Source: Bacteroidia bacterium
GTDB taxonomy: Bacteria > Bacteroidota > Bacteroidia > NS11-12g > UBA955
NCBI GenBank assembly: GCA_025450395.1
Contig: JANWHK010000079.1
Location: forward strand, 1-32,526
Direction: 5' to 3'
DNA: 32,526 bases
The notes under the pieces were generated by a model. That model worked only from the letters and a program-made list of their open reading frames with translations, was not told the DNA's origin and did no database searches. Positions within the stretch are counted from its first letter, which is position 1. Each line of letters opens with the position of its first letter. A program made the position numbers and the translations under genes. Positions 8,287 through 16,339 of this stretch are shown here, in pieces.

Positions 8287-9789
8287 TTATTGAAGTTTTA
8301 ATTCAATTGTGTTTTTAACTTCAGTACCAGCATTGTAATTGGTAATGATCCTGTCGCGGGAGATACCGAATTTCTCAGTCAGGAATTTGATGATCTCATC
8401 CATGCAACGTGTATTGGCAGCAGCGTTGTATTTAGAGCTTTTACCTGCAGGGCCGTTAAGTATCAGTTTTTTGTCAGGACATTGTTTCATTTTGTCAACT
8501 ACCATGTATAATTGGGCTTTCACTTCCTTGGTCAGGCAGTTGTTGCCAATTGTTATAGGTGCAAATGATACGTTATCGCAATTGCAGCAAAGTTTGATTT
8601 CAATACCGTTGTTGTCAACCAAGGCTCCTGGTGAAGAGTTTAATTCCCTGTCCCTGTGGTCAGGTACATTGTCACCATCACTGTCTGCAGCAACACCATT
8701 TTCGTCAACAGCAACACCTCTATCGGTGAATGGTTCTTTATCCTGGCAATCAGGCACACCATCCATGTCAGTGTCAACAGCCATACCGTTACCGTATACC
8801 ATACATGAATCAGGTGTATTGTTTTCCTGGTCAAAGCAATTGGATACATGGTCATTATCTGTATCTACACCAAGGCAGTCAGTTTTCTTTTTAACATCCG
8901 CCATTTGGTCATAAATAGATTCAACCGGGCTCAACCAATCATAATGCTGAGGATTCTTCGCTCCGAATTTAAATCCTAAACTAGCACGTAAGAAACCATA
9001 GGAGTCAAACCACCTGTTTTGAAAGATCTGGGTATTGTATACATCAATGTCATCACTTCTCAACCATGTGTGACGGTATTCCAGTCCAAGGTCAAACCTT
9101 CTGCTGAGGTAATGTTTGAAACCAAAACCCATTGGGATGATGAAGTGTCTTCCCTGGTAATCTTCTTCAACTTCTTTACCCAGGTTAGGATTCAAGCTGC
9201 CTTGTCCGAAATAGGAGGTAAGGTAATAGTCGCCTGTAAATAATCTCTGATCCGTGAATTTAGCGTTGGATTTGAAACTGGCCTGGCCAAAACCGAGGAA
9301 CAGATACATCTGTGTTTTACGCAATGGGCGCAGGAAGGAGATATTTCCAAGTGTGAAATGCATTTGTACATTCCAGTCCTGAACCTTGCTTATAAACCTG
9401 AAATTGTCTTTAAACAGGGTTGGAGATTGAAAATCCCTCTGGCCCCTTAATTTGGCGAAGTTATATTCAGCCCTCAAAGCAAAAGTCTGTGAAATCGAGT
9501 ATTTAATATACGGAGCGATATCCCAACCCAATTGCTTTTTGTCAGCATCACCAAAGAAAACGGAAGTACCGGCCATCAGACCTATAGTCCATTTTTTGGC
9601 TCTTCTGTCCTGGTAATAAGCGGCTTGCAGGTATTGACCTGAATCCAGCTTTTTGTCAGACACCCATTTTGTACGAGCGTAAGGGTGGCGTTTCCAATGT
9701 TTTGTAGTATCCTGGCTTGAACTCTGCCCAAATGCTGCTGATAACGTAAGACTGCATAAACCGAGAATTGTTAGTTTTAATAATTTCAT
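8287..9789 (-). CDS. outer-membrane beta-barrel protein with TSP3 repeats and degenerate OmpA-like C-terminal domain
   Basis: The product has 500 residues. A signal peptide ends near SAAFGQ (residue 21). Residues about 60-290 are rich in alternating aromatic/polar strands (GLEYRHTW, RASLGFKFG), consistent with an OmpA-type membrane barrel. Residues about 306-375 hold thrombospondin type 3-like calcium motifs (DTDNDHVSN, DTDMDGVPD, DSDGDNVPD). From about 405 an OmpA/MotB-like fold follows (KLILNGPAG, ISRDRIITNYNAG). The peptidoglycan-contact Asp and Arg of typical OmpA domains are not evident there: where NxxLSxxRA is expected the protein has KYNAAANTRC. Cell-wall anchoring may therefore be altered. 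The gene is monocistronic with a strong promoter upstream. I infer a structural outer-membrane protein, not a specific porin. Confidence 0.8.
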   Translation of the reverse strand: MKLLKLTILGLCSLTLSAAFGQSSSQDTTKHWKRHPYARTKWVSDKKLDSGQYLQAAYYQDRRAKKWTIGLMAGTSVFFGDADKKQLGWDIAPYIKYSISQTFALRAEYNFAKLRGQRDFQSPTLFKDNFRFISKVQDWNVQMHFTLGNISFLRPLRKTQMYLFLGFGQASFKSNAKFTDQRLFTGDYYLTSYFGQGSLNPNLGKEVEEDYQGRHFIIPMGFGFKHYLSRRFDLGLEYRHTWLRSDDIDVYNTQIFQNRWFDSYGFLRASLGFKFGAKNPQHYDWLSPVESIYDQMADVKKKTDCLGVDTDNDHVSNCFDQENNTPDSCMVYGNGMAVDTDMDGVPDCQDKEPFTDRGVAVDENGVAADSDGDNVPDHRDRELNSSPGALVDNNGIEIKLCCNCDNVSFAPITIGNNCLTKEVKAQLYMVVDKMKQCPDKKLILNGPAGKSSKYNAAANTRCMDEIIKFLTEKFGISRDRIITNYNAGTEVKNTIELKLQ

Positions 9790-9827
9790 GTTTGAAAAGA
9801 TTTGTTTTCTTTTAAATAATTAGTGCG

Positions 9828-9859
9828 CAAAAATACAGATAGATAGGTCAAAAAACAAA
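9828..9859 (-). promoter_or_regulatory. sigma-A-type promoter of the OmpA-like gene
   Basis: On the minus strand TTTG (9859-9856), a 20-bp spacer, then TATTTTTG (9835-9828). Both boxes match the Bacteroidota consensus and the -7 box is 38 bp from the start codon. Confidence 0.7.
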
Positions 9860-9884
9860 TAGGTAACTTAAAAATAATTTACCC

Positions 9885-9907
9885 GTTTAAGTGAATAAAC
9901 CTTAAAC
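9885..9907. terminator. AT-rich hairpin downstream of bshC (weak terminator candidate)
   Basis: GTTTAAG and CTTAAAC can form a 7-bp stem around a 9-base loop, 18 bp beyond the bshC stop. There is no immediate U-run on the minus strand, so a terminator role is uncertain. Confidence 0.3.
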
Positions 9908-9924
9908 TACTAGTTATCAGGGGT

Positions 9925-11511
9925 TTATATAACCAATATTTTCCCTCTTGAAGGCCTGAATTCCAGCGAGTTATAAATCAAGGATTCTAGGGAGTTATAT
10001 TTTATTAACATTTCCAGTGCATATGTCTTCCTTTCTTGAACATGATGAAGGTCATAATAAACAGCCTTCATATTTTCGAGTTTTTTGAAATCGTCGTCCA
10101 TTTTTTCAATACGTTTTTCCGACCTTTCCTGTTCGATCTTTTTCAACAGCTTTTCATACGCTTTTCCCTGCTCGACAAGTTCCTTTAAATGCGTGGTTTT
10201 TTCTTCAGCTGACAGGTCCTGTATTTCCTGCCTGAGCGCCATTGATTCCCGTACTTTTTCAAGAAAAATGTCGCTGGTCTTGTCCAATAGGTCTGCCAGA
10301 TCCTTCTTATTCCCTGCCCTGAATAAACTAAGCCCGTCAATCTCCTGTTTATCCAGCCATTTGAAAGATTTTGAAGGGATGATCCAGACACTGGGTCTCA
10401 GCACCAGGTGAGGAGCTGTAATGCGGTTGTATTCAAAGACATTTTTCAGCTGTAACCAGTAATTCACTTCTGCATTGCCGGCGATATAACAAATATTCGG
10501 CAGTATTGTTTCCTGGTAAAGTGGTCTTAGAAGCGCATTGGGACTATAGTTTTCGGGATTGTTTTCGATGTCTGCAATCAATTCTTCCCTTGAAAAAACG
10601 ATATCTGTTTCCAATACATGAAAACGATGGTCCTGAACCGTTATTCTTGATCTTTTGCCTGGACTTAAATAGAATATATTGATATCCCTGCCCTTAAGCT
10701 GTAAACTCAATCCTATTTCTTCCAGCTTTGAACTGAAGGCATTGAAATTTTGTATATTTTCCTGCTCCAGGATTTCCTTCTTGATCTGTGGGATAAACTG
10801 GGTTTTTAAAGCTTTGTTATCACCGTCAATACACACAATTCCATACTTTCCAAAGAGGTAATGGACGATTTTAATACTGGCTTCTGACAAGGTGGAGGAA
10901 TTGTTGTAAAATTGTTCAAGATCGGCCAGTAGTGAGAGGTTTTCTGCATTCAAGGTCACTTTTTGCCTGATGTCTTCTAAGATATTCACTACTTCACGGA
11001 CATGGAACCTTCCTGTTGCCCCACCTTGTTGTGTTTCCCAGTCGAATTGGTGTTGAAAGATCCTTGTGCCTTTTATTTCCTCGAAATCATGGTCCTCGGA
11101 TGCCAGCCAGTAAACAGGTACAAAATTGAGTTCGGGATATAGCGTTTTGTAATGTTCGGCCGCCTTGACAGTAGCAATGATCTTGTGAAGAACGAAGGCA
11201 GGACCAAGAAAGAGATGAAGTTGCTGCCCGGTGGTAACCGTAAAAGTATCCACCCGGTTAAGCAGTTCAATATTTTGGTTCACAAGATGGTCCTGGGGAC
11301 CGTTACCTAGTATAGTATGGTATTGTTTTTTGAGTTCATTGACCAGGACTGACCGTTTTTCTGCGCTGAAATCCTTTTTCCCTTCAATTGCGTCATTTAA
11401 TGAATAATAGGGATGGGAATCGCCAAACAGGCTTTTGAGCTTTTCATCATTATCGGCAAAGGCTTTTGTGGCCGATGAGAGGATATCGATATCAGAGAGT
11501 TTAAACTCCAT
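9925..11511 (-). CDS. bshC: putative cysteine ligase BshC (bacillithiol biosynthesis)
   Basis: The product has 528 residues, the family's normal size. It is assigned to adding L-cysteine to GlcN-malate, the last step of bacillithiol synthesis. The Rossmann-like core shows TVTTGQQLHLFLGPAF near residues 91-106 and FVPVYWLASEDHDFEEI near 130-146, both BshC signatures. Further on are NICYIAGNAEVNYW and LRPSVWIIP. A charged coiled-coil segment (about 410-490) is the family's helical insertion. The stop codon of rimO is 2 bases upstream of its ATG, so it is last in the ftsY-rimO-bshC unit. bshA and bshB are not in the window; the GT4 enzyme near 30.3 kb does not look like BshA. The biochemical role of BshC is supported by genetics more firmly than by purified-enzyme work. 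Confidence 0.9.
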   Translation of the reverse strand: MEFKLSDIDILSSATKAFADNDEKLKSLFGDSHPYYSLNDAIEGKKDFSAEKRSVLVNELKKQYHTILGNGPQDHLVNQNIELLNRVDTFTVTTGQQLHLFLGPAFVLHKIIATVKAAEHYKTLYPELNFVPVYWLASEDHDFEEIKGTRIFQHQFDWETQQGGATGRFHVREVVNILEDIRQKVTLNAENLSLLADLEQFYNNSSTLSEASIKIVHYLFGKYGIVCIDGDNKALKTQFIPQIKKEILEQENIQNFNAFSSKLEEIGLSLQLKGRDINIFYLSPGKRSRITVQDHRFHVLETDIVFSREELIADIENNPENYSPNALLRPLYQETILPNICYIAGNAEVNYWLQLKNVFEYNRITAPHLVLRPSVWIIPSKSFKWLDKQEIDGLSLFRAGNKKDLADLLDKTSDIFLEKVRESMALRQEIQDLSAEEKTTHLKELVEQGKAYEKLLKKIEQERSEKRIEKMDDDFKKLENMKAVYYDLHHVQERKTYALEMLIKYNSLESLIYNSLEFRPSRGKILVI

Positions 11512-11513
11512 GT

Positions 11514-12824
11514 CTAACAGACTTTTCCTATCAGGTCAAAAGATTCTGCTTCTGTTATCAGGACGTTGGCAAAATCACCAATCCTGACAAAGTTGACAGA
11601 GGCGTCAACCAATACTTCATTATCCACCTCAGGAGAATCAGCCTCAGTTCTTCCGATAAAATAATTGCCTTCCTTGCGGTCGAACAGTACCTTGATAGTC
11701 TGACCTATTTTTTCCTTGTTTTTAGCTAGGGAAATCTCCTCCTGCAAGGCCATCAGTTCTTCGGCCCTTCTTTGTTTTTCGGCAGCCGGAACATCATCTT
11801 CGAGGGTATGGGCATGTGTGTTTTCCTCATGGGAATACGTGAATACACCAAGCCTGTCGAACTTGAAATCCTGTATAAATTGCTTGAGTTCCTCAAAATC
11901 TTCCAGTGTTTCGCCCGGATGACCCACCAATAAGGTGGTCCTGATAGTGATGCCGGGAACCTGCTCCTTTATAGTGTTTAATAATTCGTAAGTCCTTCTT
12001 TTGGTAATGCCCCTGCGCATGATCTTCAAGACATTGTCGGAAATATGCTGGACCGGCATGTCTATATATTTACAGATATTCGCGCTTTGGGCCATCACGG
12101 GCAAAATGTCTTCGGGGAACTGTGAAGGGTAGGCATAATGCAGCCTGATCCATTCAAGGCCTTCTATTTCTGAAACGCTCTGTAACAGGTCTTTCAGTTT
12201 TCTTGTTCCATACAGGTCTATGCCGTAATAGGTGCTGTCCTGGGCTATCAGCATGATCTCCTTTGTGCCGTTTTTAACCAGGTTACGTGCTTCCAGAACC
12301 ACCTGTTCTATGGATTTACTCACGTGTTTACCCCTCATCAGTGGAATGGCGCAAAAGGAACAAGGCCTGTTGCAACCTTCGCTGATCTTCAGGTAGGCAT
12401 AATGCTGGGGAGTGGTTGTCAATCTTTCGCCAATCAGTTCATGCTTGTAGTCCGCTCCGAGGGTATTCAGTAAATTAGGCAGTTCCAGTGTGCCGAAATA
12501 AGCGTCTACCTGGGGAATTTCGAGTTCGAGTTCGTCCTTGTATCTATGTGATAAACATCCTGTAACATAAAGCTTGTCAATCCTTCCGGCTTCCTTTTCA
12601 CCGACATACTGCAGTATGGTATCTATACTTTCCTGTTTGGCATTGTCAATGAAACCGCAGGTATTCACAACGATGATATTGGCATCATTTTTTTCAGACT
12701 CGTGTGTGGCGTCCATGTCATTGCCTTTCAACTGGCTCAGCAGGACTTCACTATCCACCAGGTTTTTGCTGCAACCCAATGTGATGATATTGATCTTGTT
12801 CTGTTTTATGGATTTGGTACGCAT
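11514..12824 (-). CDS. rimO: ribosomal protein S12 methylthiotransferase RimO
   Basis: The product has 436 residues. The N-terminal UPF0004 domain has the three auxiliary-cluster cysteines Cys18 (TLGCSKN), Cys56 (NTCGF) and Cys90 (VTGCLS). The radical-SAM cysteines are Cys151, Cys155 and Cys158 (CNRPCSFC). A TRAM domain forms the C-terminus (about 370-436). The sequence TLGCSKNLVDSE is typical of RimO as opposed to MiaB. RimO uses two [4Fe-4S] clusters to methylthiolate the conserved aspartate of ribosomal protein uS12. It is 3 bases downstream of ftsY and 2 bases upstream of bshC, a tight operon. Confidence 0.93.
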   Translation of the reverse strand: MRTKSIKQNKINIITLGCSKNLVDSEVLLSQLKGNDMDATHESEKNDANIIVVNTCGFIDNAKQESIDTILQYVGEKEAGRIDKLYVTGCLSHRYKDELELEIPQVDAYFGTLELPNLLNTLGADYKHELIGERLTTTPQHYAYLKISEGCNRPCSFCAIPLMRGKHVSKSIEQVVLEARNLVKNGTKEIMLIAQDSTYYGIDLYGTRKLKDLLQSVSEIEGLEWIRLHYAYPSQFPEDILPVMAQSANICKYIDMPVQHISDNVLKIMRRGITKRRTYELLNTIKEQVPGITIRTTLLVGHPGETLEDFEELKQFIQDFKFDRLGVFTYSHEENTHAHTLEDDVPAAEKQRRAEELMALQEEISLAKNKEKIGQTIKVLFDRKEGNYFIGRTEADSPEVDNEVLVDASVNFVRIGDFANVLITEAESFDLIGKVC

Positions 12825-12827
12825 TAC

Positions 12828-13793
12828 TTATACTTCAAAAAGGGTATTTACGAATTCTGAAGGGTTGAAGACCTTTATATCATTGATGCCTTCGCCCACC
12901 CCTATATATCTTACCGGTATCTTGAACTGGTCGCTGACACCCAGCACAACCCCGCCTTTTGCTGTTCCGTCAAGTTTGGTCAAGGCCAGTGAAGTGACTT
13001 CTGTTGCAGCTGTAAAGTGCTTGGCCTGTTCAAAGGCGTTTTGGCCGGTCGATGCATCCAATACCAGCATGACATCGTTAGGGGCATAATCCAGCACTTT
13101 TGTCATGACCCGCTTGATTTTACCCAACTCGTTCATCAGGTTGATCTTATTGTGCAACCTCCCTGCCGTATCTATAATGACGATGTCATATTGCTCATCC
13201 CTGGCTTTTTTTACTGCATCATATGCAACTGCTGATGGATCGGTATTCATGCCGTTCGAATAAAAATCACAACCTACGCGCTTGCTCCAGATTTCGAGCT
13301 GGTCGACGGCGCCGGCCCTGAATGTATCACCGGCAGCCAGCAGTACTTTTTTCCCATGTTCAGTGAACTGTTTGGCCAGTTTGCCTATGGTAGTTGTTTT
13401 GCCCACGCCATTTACACCTACTACCATTAAAACATAGGGTTTTTCCTGATTTTCAAGATCAAATGAAACGTCCACTGTTTTTTTGTTCTCCGTAAGCAGC
13501 AGGGTGATTTCATCCCTTAATAATAAATGCAGTTCGTTTGAATTGATGTATTTGTCTATTTTAACCCGTTCTTCTATACGGTTAATGATACGTATAGTCG
13601 TGTCGATTCCTACATCGCTGCTCACCAGGATTTCTTCCAGTTCATCCAGGAAAGACGCATCAATGGTTGATTTACCGGCAAGGGCCTTGCTGAGTTTGCC
13701 AAAAAAGGACTCCTTGGTTTTCTCCAGGCCATTATTGGTTTTATCATTTGGACCAAGGTTCTTGTCTTTCTTGAATAAATCGAATATTGACAT
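12828..13793 (-). CDS. ftsY: signal recognition particle receptor FtsY
   Basis: The product has 321 residues. The N domain (about 25-110) precedes the SRP GTPase G domain. The P-loop is GVNGVGKTTT near 126-135; DTAGR and TKLDGTAKGG follow. FtsY docks the SRP-ribosome complex at the membrane and hydrolyses GTP together with Ffh. The long acidic A domain of E. coli FtsY is missing and only a short lysine-rich leader (about 25 residues) is present, as is usual in this phylum. It is the first gene of ftsY-rimO-bshC. A terminator for the preceding ribosomal-protein genes ends 25 bp upstream, and no clear TAnnTTTG box lies between, so expression may depend on read-through. Confidence 0.93.
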   Translation of the reverse strand: MSIFDLFKKDKNLGPNDKTNNGLEKTKESFFGKLSKALAGKSTIDASFLDELEEILVSSDVGIDTTIRIINRIEERVKIDKYINSNELHLLLRDEITLLLTENKKTVDVSFDLENQEKPYVLMVVGVNGVGKTTTIGKLAKQFTEHGKKVLLAAGDTFRAGAVDQLEIWSKRVGCDFYSNGMNTDPSAVAYDAVKKARDEQYDIVIIDTAGRLHNKINLMNELGKIKRVMTKVLDYAPNDVMLVLDASTGQNAFEQAKHFTAATEVTSLALTKLDGTAKGGVVLGVSDQFKIPVRYIGVGEGINDIKVFNPSEFVNTLFEV

Positions 13794-13818
13794 GTATTTA
13801 ATTGATATTGAATAAAAA

Positions 13819-13838
13819 AGCCCCCGTTTCCGGAGGCT
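13819..13838 (-). terminator. rho-independent terminator of the rpmB-rpmG-DUF4295 operon
   Basis: On the minus strand AGCCTCCG-gaaa-CGGGGGCT (one mismatch) is followed directly by CTTTTTTATT. It lies 21 bp past the DUF4295 stop and 25 bp before the ftsY start. Confidence 0.8.
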
Positions 13839-13859
13839 GACTTTTATATAAGATTCAAA

Positions 13860-14012
13860 TTATTTGAAATAAGTTTTAGCCACATCTCCGCTAACGATAT
13901 CTTCCTTAAAGGAATAAGCACCGTTTTTAGATTTGACAGCTTTAAAAACTTTTACAAAGTCTTTATTATCTCCCCCTTTTTTCTGCAATGTTGCAACAAC
14001 CTTTTTTGCCAT
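13860..14012 (-). CDS. DUF4295 family small basic protein (probable ribosome-associated protein)
   Basis: This is a 50-residue ORF, easily missed by length filters. It starts MAKKVVATLQKKGG and ends SGDVAKTYFK, with 12 lysines and no acidic cluster. It matches the short DUF4295 proteins conserved downstream of rpmG in Bacteroidota. It starts 9 bp after the rpmG stop and precedes the operon terminator, so it is co-expressed with bL33 and bL28. From memory, and not checkable here, an extra large-subunit protein named bL38 was reported in a Bacteroidia ribosome structure; this family is a plausible match. Size, charge and context all fit a ribosomal protein. Confidence 0.85.
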   Translation of the reverse strand: MAKKVVATLQKKGGDNKDFVKVFKAVKSKNGAYSFKEDIVSGDVAKTYFK

Positions 14013-14021
14013 GATGTGTTA

Positions 14022-14204
14022 TTATTTAATTTCTTTGTGAACGGTTACTTTCTTCAGGAATGGATTGAACTTCTTCAATTCAATTCTTTCTGTTGTATTC
14101 TTTTTGTTTTTTGTGGTAATGTACCTGCTCATACCCGGAACATCCGTGTTTTTTTGCTCGGTGCATTCCAAAATGACCTGTATGCGATTTCCTTTTTTTG
14201 CCAT
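14022..14204 (-). CDS. rpmG: 50S ribosomal protein bL33
   Basis: The product has 60 residues beginning [17 protein letters not shown] and containing [11 protein letters not shown], the bL33 signature. Only one cysteine is present, so this is a zinc-free (C-minus) form. bL33 lies near the E site of the large subunit. It starts 2 bases after the rpmB stop and is followed by DUF4295. Confidence 0.95.
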   Translation of the reverse strand: MAKKGNRIQVILECTEQKNTDVPGMSRYITTKNKKNTTERIELKKFNPFLKKVTVHKEIK

Positions 14205-14206
14205 GA

Positions 14207-14440
14207 TTATATGCTTCCTTTCTTAAATACTCTGTTTAAAGCCTCAGTGATACCGATTTTATTGATGGTCCTGATAGCTGATGTTGATACTTTCAGCGTG
14301 ATCCACTCACCGGTCTCAGGAATAAAGAACCTTTTTTCCTGAAGATTGGCGTAAAACCTGCGCTTCGTCCTGCGGTTACTATGGGAAACGTTGTTTCCGG
14401 CTAATGCTTTTTTTCCTGTAAGATCACAAACTCTTGACAT
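14207..14440 (-). CDS. rpmB: 50S ribosomal protein bL28
   Basis: The product has 77 residues starting [21 protein letters not shown] and containing [12 protein letters not shown], characteristic of bL28. The four-cysteine zinc pattern is absent; only Cys5 remains. bL28 is a large-subunit protein needed for assembly. It is the first gene of rpmB-rpmG-DUF4295, with a consensus promoter upstream. Confidence 0.95.
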   Translation of the reverse strand: MSRVCDLTGKKALAGNNVSHSNRRTKRRFYANLQEKRFFIPETGEWITLKVSTSAIRTINKIGITEALNRVFKKGSI

Positions 14441-14462
14441 GATTTTTTTAAAATTGGGAGTG

Positions 14463-14494
14463 CAAAGGTAGGAAGAAGCATAACATATTCCAAA
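14463..14494 (-). promoter_or_regulatory. sigma-A-type promoter of the rpmB operon
   Basis: On the minus strand TTTG (14494-14491), a 20-bp spacer, and TACCTTTG (14470-14463), both perfect to the Bacteroidota consensus. The -7 box is 22 bp from the start codon. Confidence 0.75.
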
Positions 14495-14598
14495 TGTTTT
14501 TTGATTTTTTATTCAATTGTGTCAATATCTGGTGGATACAGCGGGAAATTGAGTAAAAATCAAGCACTTTTTTATATAGCATGCTGTTAGTCAGGTAG

Positions 14599-14955
14599 CT
14601 ATGGTTTGCAGCCCTCGCTTATCCAGTCTTTTATTTTCTGCAACTCAGCCGCATTGGGTTTGGGATTTCCTGCTGGTGGCATATCTTTCTTCACGAACAG
14701 GCGGTCGTTCAACAGGCCATTGTCAGCCCTCGCTTTCAGTTGGTCATACTTGGACATATCGGTGATGTAGTGATTTTCCTTATGGCAGGCGATGCAATAG
14801 GCGTCGGTCAGCGGCTTGATATCAGCCGCGTAACTGACACTTGTATCTTTGGGTTGATTGACGGTTGCGGGAGCGGGAACAACTGTGGTTTCCGACTTTT
14901 TACATGCGACGAAGGCAAATGCCGACAGGGATGTGATGATGATGAGTCTTTTCAT
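14599..14955 (-). CDS. small c-type cytochrome lipoprotein
   Basis: The product has 118 residues. An SPII signal ends in FVAC with lipidated Cys18, followed by KK. After a Pro/Thr/Val linker there is one haem-binding motif, Cys54-Ile-Ala-Cys57-His58, and a likely axial Met92 in KKDMPPAG. The C-terminus has DWISEGCKP with an extra cysteine. The layout matches short Bacteroidota cytochrome-c-like proteins that carry one haem on the periplasmic or surface side of a membrane. Redox partner is unknown. The gene begins 4 bases after the stop of the T9SS-secreted BNR protein, so the two are probably one transcript. Confidence 0.8.
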   Translation of the reverse strand: MKRLIIITSLSAFAFVACKKSETTVVPAPATVNQPKDTSVSYAADIKPLTDAYCIACHKENHYITDMSKYDQLKARADNGLLNDRLFVKKDMPPAGNPKPNAAELQKIKDWISEGCKP

Positions 14956-14959
14956 GGAT

Positions 14960-16258
14960 TTATCGGAGAATAATTTTACCTCTTGTTTTTGTTGAGCCTG
15001 AATGGATGGTATAAATATAAATACCCCTGGCCAATCCCGATGTATTGATCTCGATCAGGGAGCAGTTCTGGCAGGTAGAATTCAGCACGGTTTGTCCTGT
15101 TTCATTCATAAGTGAATAATCGCAGTTTGCAGTTATTTCGGGCAGGCGTATGTTTAACTGATCGCCCGCAGGATTAGGATAAACAAGGATTTCAATGGAT
15201 GGCTTAGGGTTTTTAACGGACAGGTTTATATCGTCGTTGCTGTTTTCGTTGATCACAACAATGCCTTTACTGGTGCTTGCAGTCAATATGCCATCAATGA
15301 CCTGCAGGTTAGTAAACGGACCGTTCTCGTAGTTTAACCCAAAAGTGGCAAACCATGTTTTTCCACCATCTGTTGTTTTATAAATCGTGTTATCGGATAA
15401 AGCATAAGCAGTATCTCCTGAGATAAACAATATGCGGGATATATGGCTGAGTCTCATTTCAGGCATAGTGTGTGTTTGCCAACCATATTGGTATTCAAGA
15501 TGGTAAAACAGGGAATGGTCGTAATAAAAACCACAGCCGGGATAATAAACATTCAATACAAGGTAGATATGATTGTCCACTATTTGGAAATCGCCCGGAA
15601 AAATCATGGACATGGAAACACTGTCTTTACTGAAATCGAATTTTTTAATGAGTGTCCAATGGTTACCATGATCGGTAGACCTAAATATGGAGGGCATATT
15701 ACCATCCGTATTGTTGGTGATCATAAACCAGGTATTTGCATCCAACACATTTAAATTCATGATGACTGAATCGGGCATTTGATGGTGATAGTCGTGCCAG
15801 GTCTTGCCTTCATTTTCAGAAAGGATGATGCGGTCACGTGAAATAATAAACCATTGGTACTCACACAGGTGCAATTTGGAATTATAGTCAACTGACACAT
15901 CTGTTGGGATCTCTGTCCAGGTTCTTCCCTGGTCAGTGGTCCTGAACAAGCTGGACTTGTATGTATTCTCATTTGTATATAATACAGTGAAAATAAAGCC
16001 ATTGTTTTCATCCGAAAACTGAATGTATTGTTGCTGGACATAATTGTTTTTCACGTCCAGTCCAAATGAATCCTTTTGCCATGTCTGGCCCTGGTCGGTT
16101 GATCTATAAATGTACTGAGCAGCGACAGTAAATCTCAAATGCGGGTTGACTATCGCTGAAGCGGCCGAGTTAAGGGAATGGTCCTGGCTTGGTTTCTTCC
16201 ATTCTGCATGCAGCTGGCTTGAAACAAGGGCGATACATAATACAATAAGTTTTTTCAT
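14960..16258 (-). CDS. YCF48/BNR-repeat protein secreted by the type IX system
   Basis: The product has 432 residues. A signal peptide (residues 1-18, ending LHA) is followed by a predicted beta-propeller. At least five Asp-box-like motifs are visible: STDQGQTWQ, TTDQGRTWTE, SENEGKTWH, STDHGNHWT and TTDGGKTWF. The last ~80 residues are a type A T9SS C-terminal sorting domain (VYPNPAGDQLNIRL, then GLARGIYIYTI, ending KIILR), so the mature protein is expected on the surface or outside the cell. Propellers of this type include sialidase-like and photosystem-assembly-like proteins, but no sialidase catalytic set is evident. A -7 box lies 25 bp upstream. Confidence 0.8.
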   Translation of the reverse strand: MKKLIVLCIALVSSQLHAEWKKPSQDHSLNSAASAIVNPHLRFTVAAQYIYRSTDQGQTWQKDSFGLDVKNNYVQQQYIQFSDENNGFIFTVLYTNENTYKSSLFRTTDQGRTWTEIPTDVSVDYNSKLHLCEYQWFIISRDRIILSENEGKTWHDYHHQMPDSVIMNLNVLDANTWFMITNNTDGNMPSIFRSTDHGNHWTLIKKFDFSKDSVSMSMIFPGDFQIVDNHIYLVLNVYYPGCGFYYDHSLFYHLEYQYGWQTHTMPEMRLSHISRILFISGDTAYALSDNTIYKTTDGGKTWFATFGLNYENGPFTNLQVIDGILTASTSKGIVVINENSNDDINLSVKNPKPSIEILVYPNPAGDQLNIRLPEITANCDYSLMNETGQTVLNSTCQNCSLIEINTSGLARGIYIYTIHSGSTKTRGKIILR

Positions 16259-16283
16259 GATACAGGATATTAAATTGTAAGCA

Positions 16284-16291
16284 CAAATTTA
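16284..16291 (-). promoter_or_regulatory. candidate -7 box for the BNR protein-cytochrome unit
   Basis: Minus strand TAAATTTG fits TAnnTTTG in the 81-bp gap after the AraC gene. No clear TTTG is found at 19-21 bp. Confidence 0.4.
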
Positions 16292-16339
16292 CGACGATGT
16301 TGAAGCCGGAATGCAGGAGAAAATGTACTTTCTATGGTA

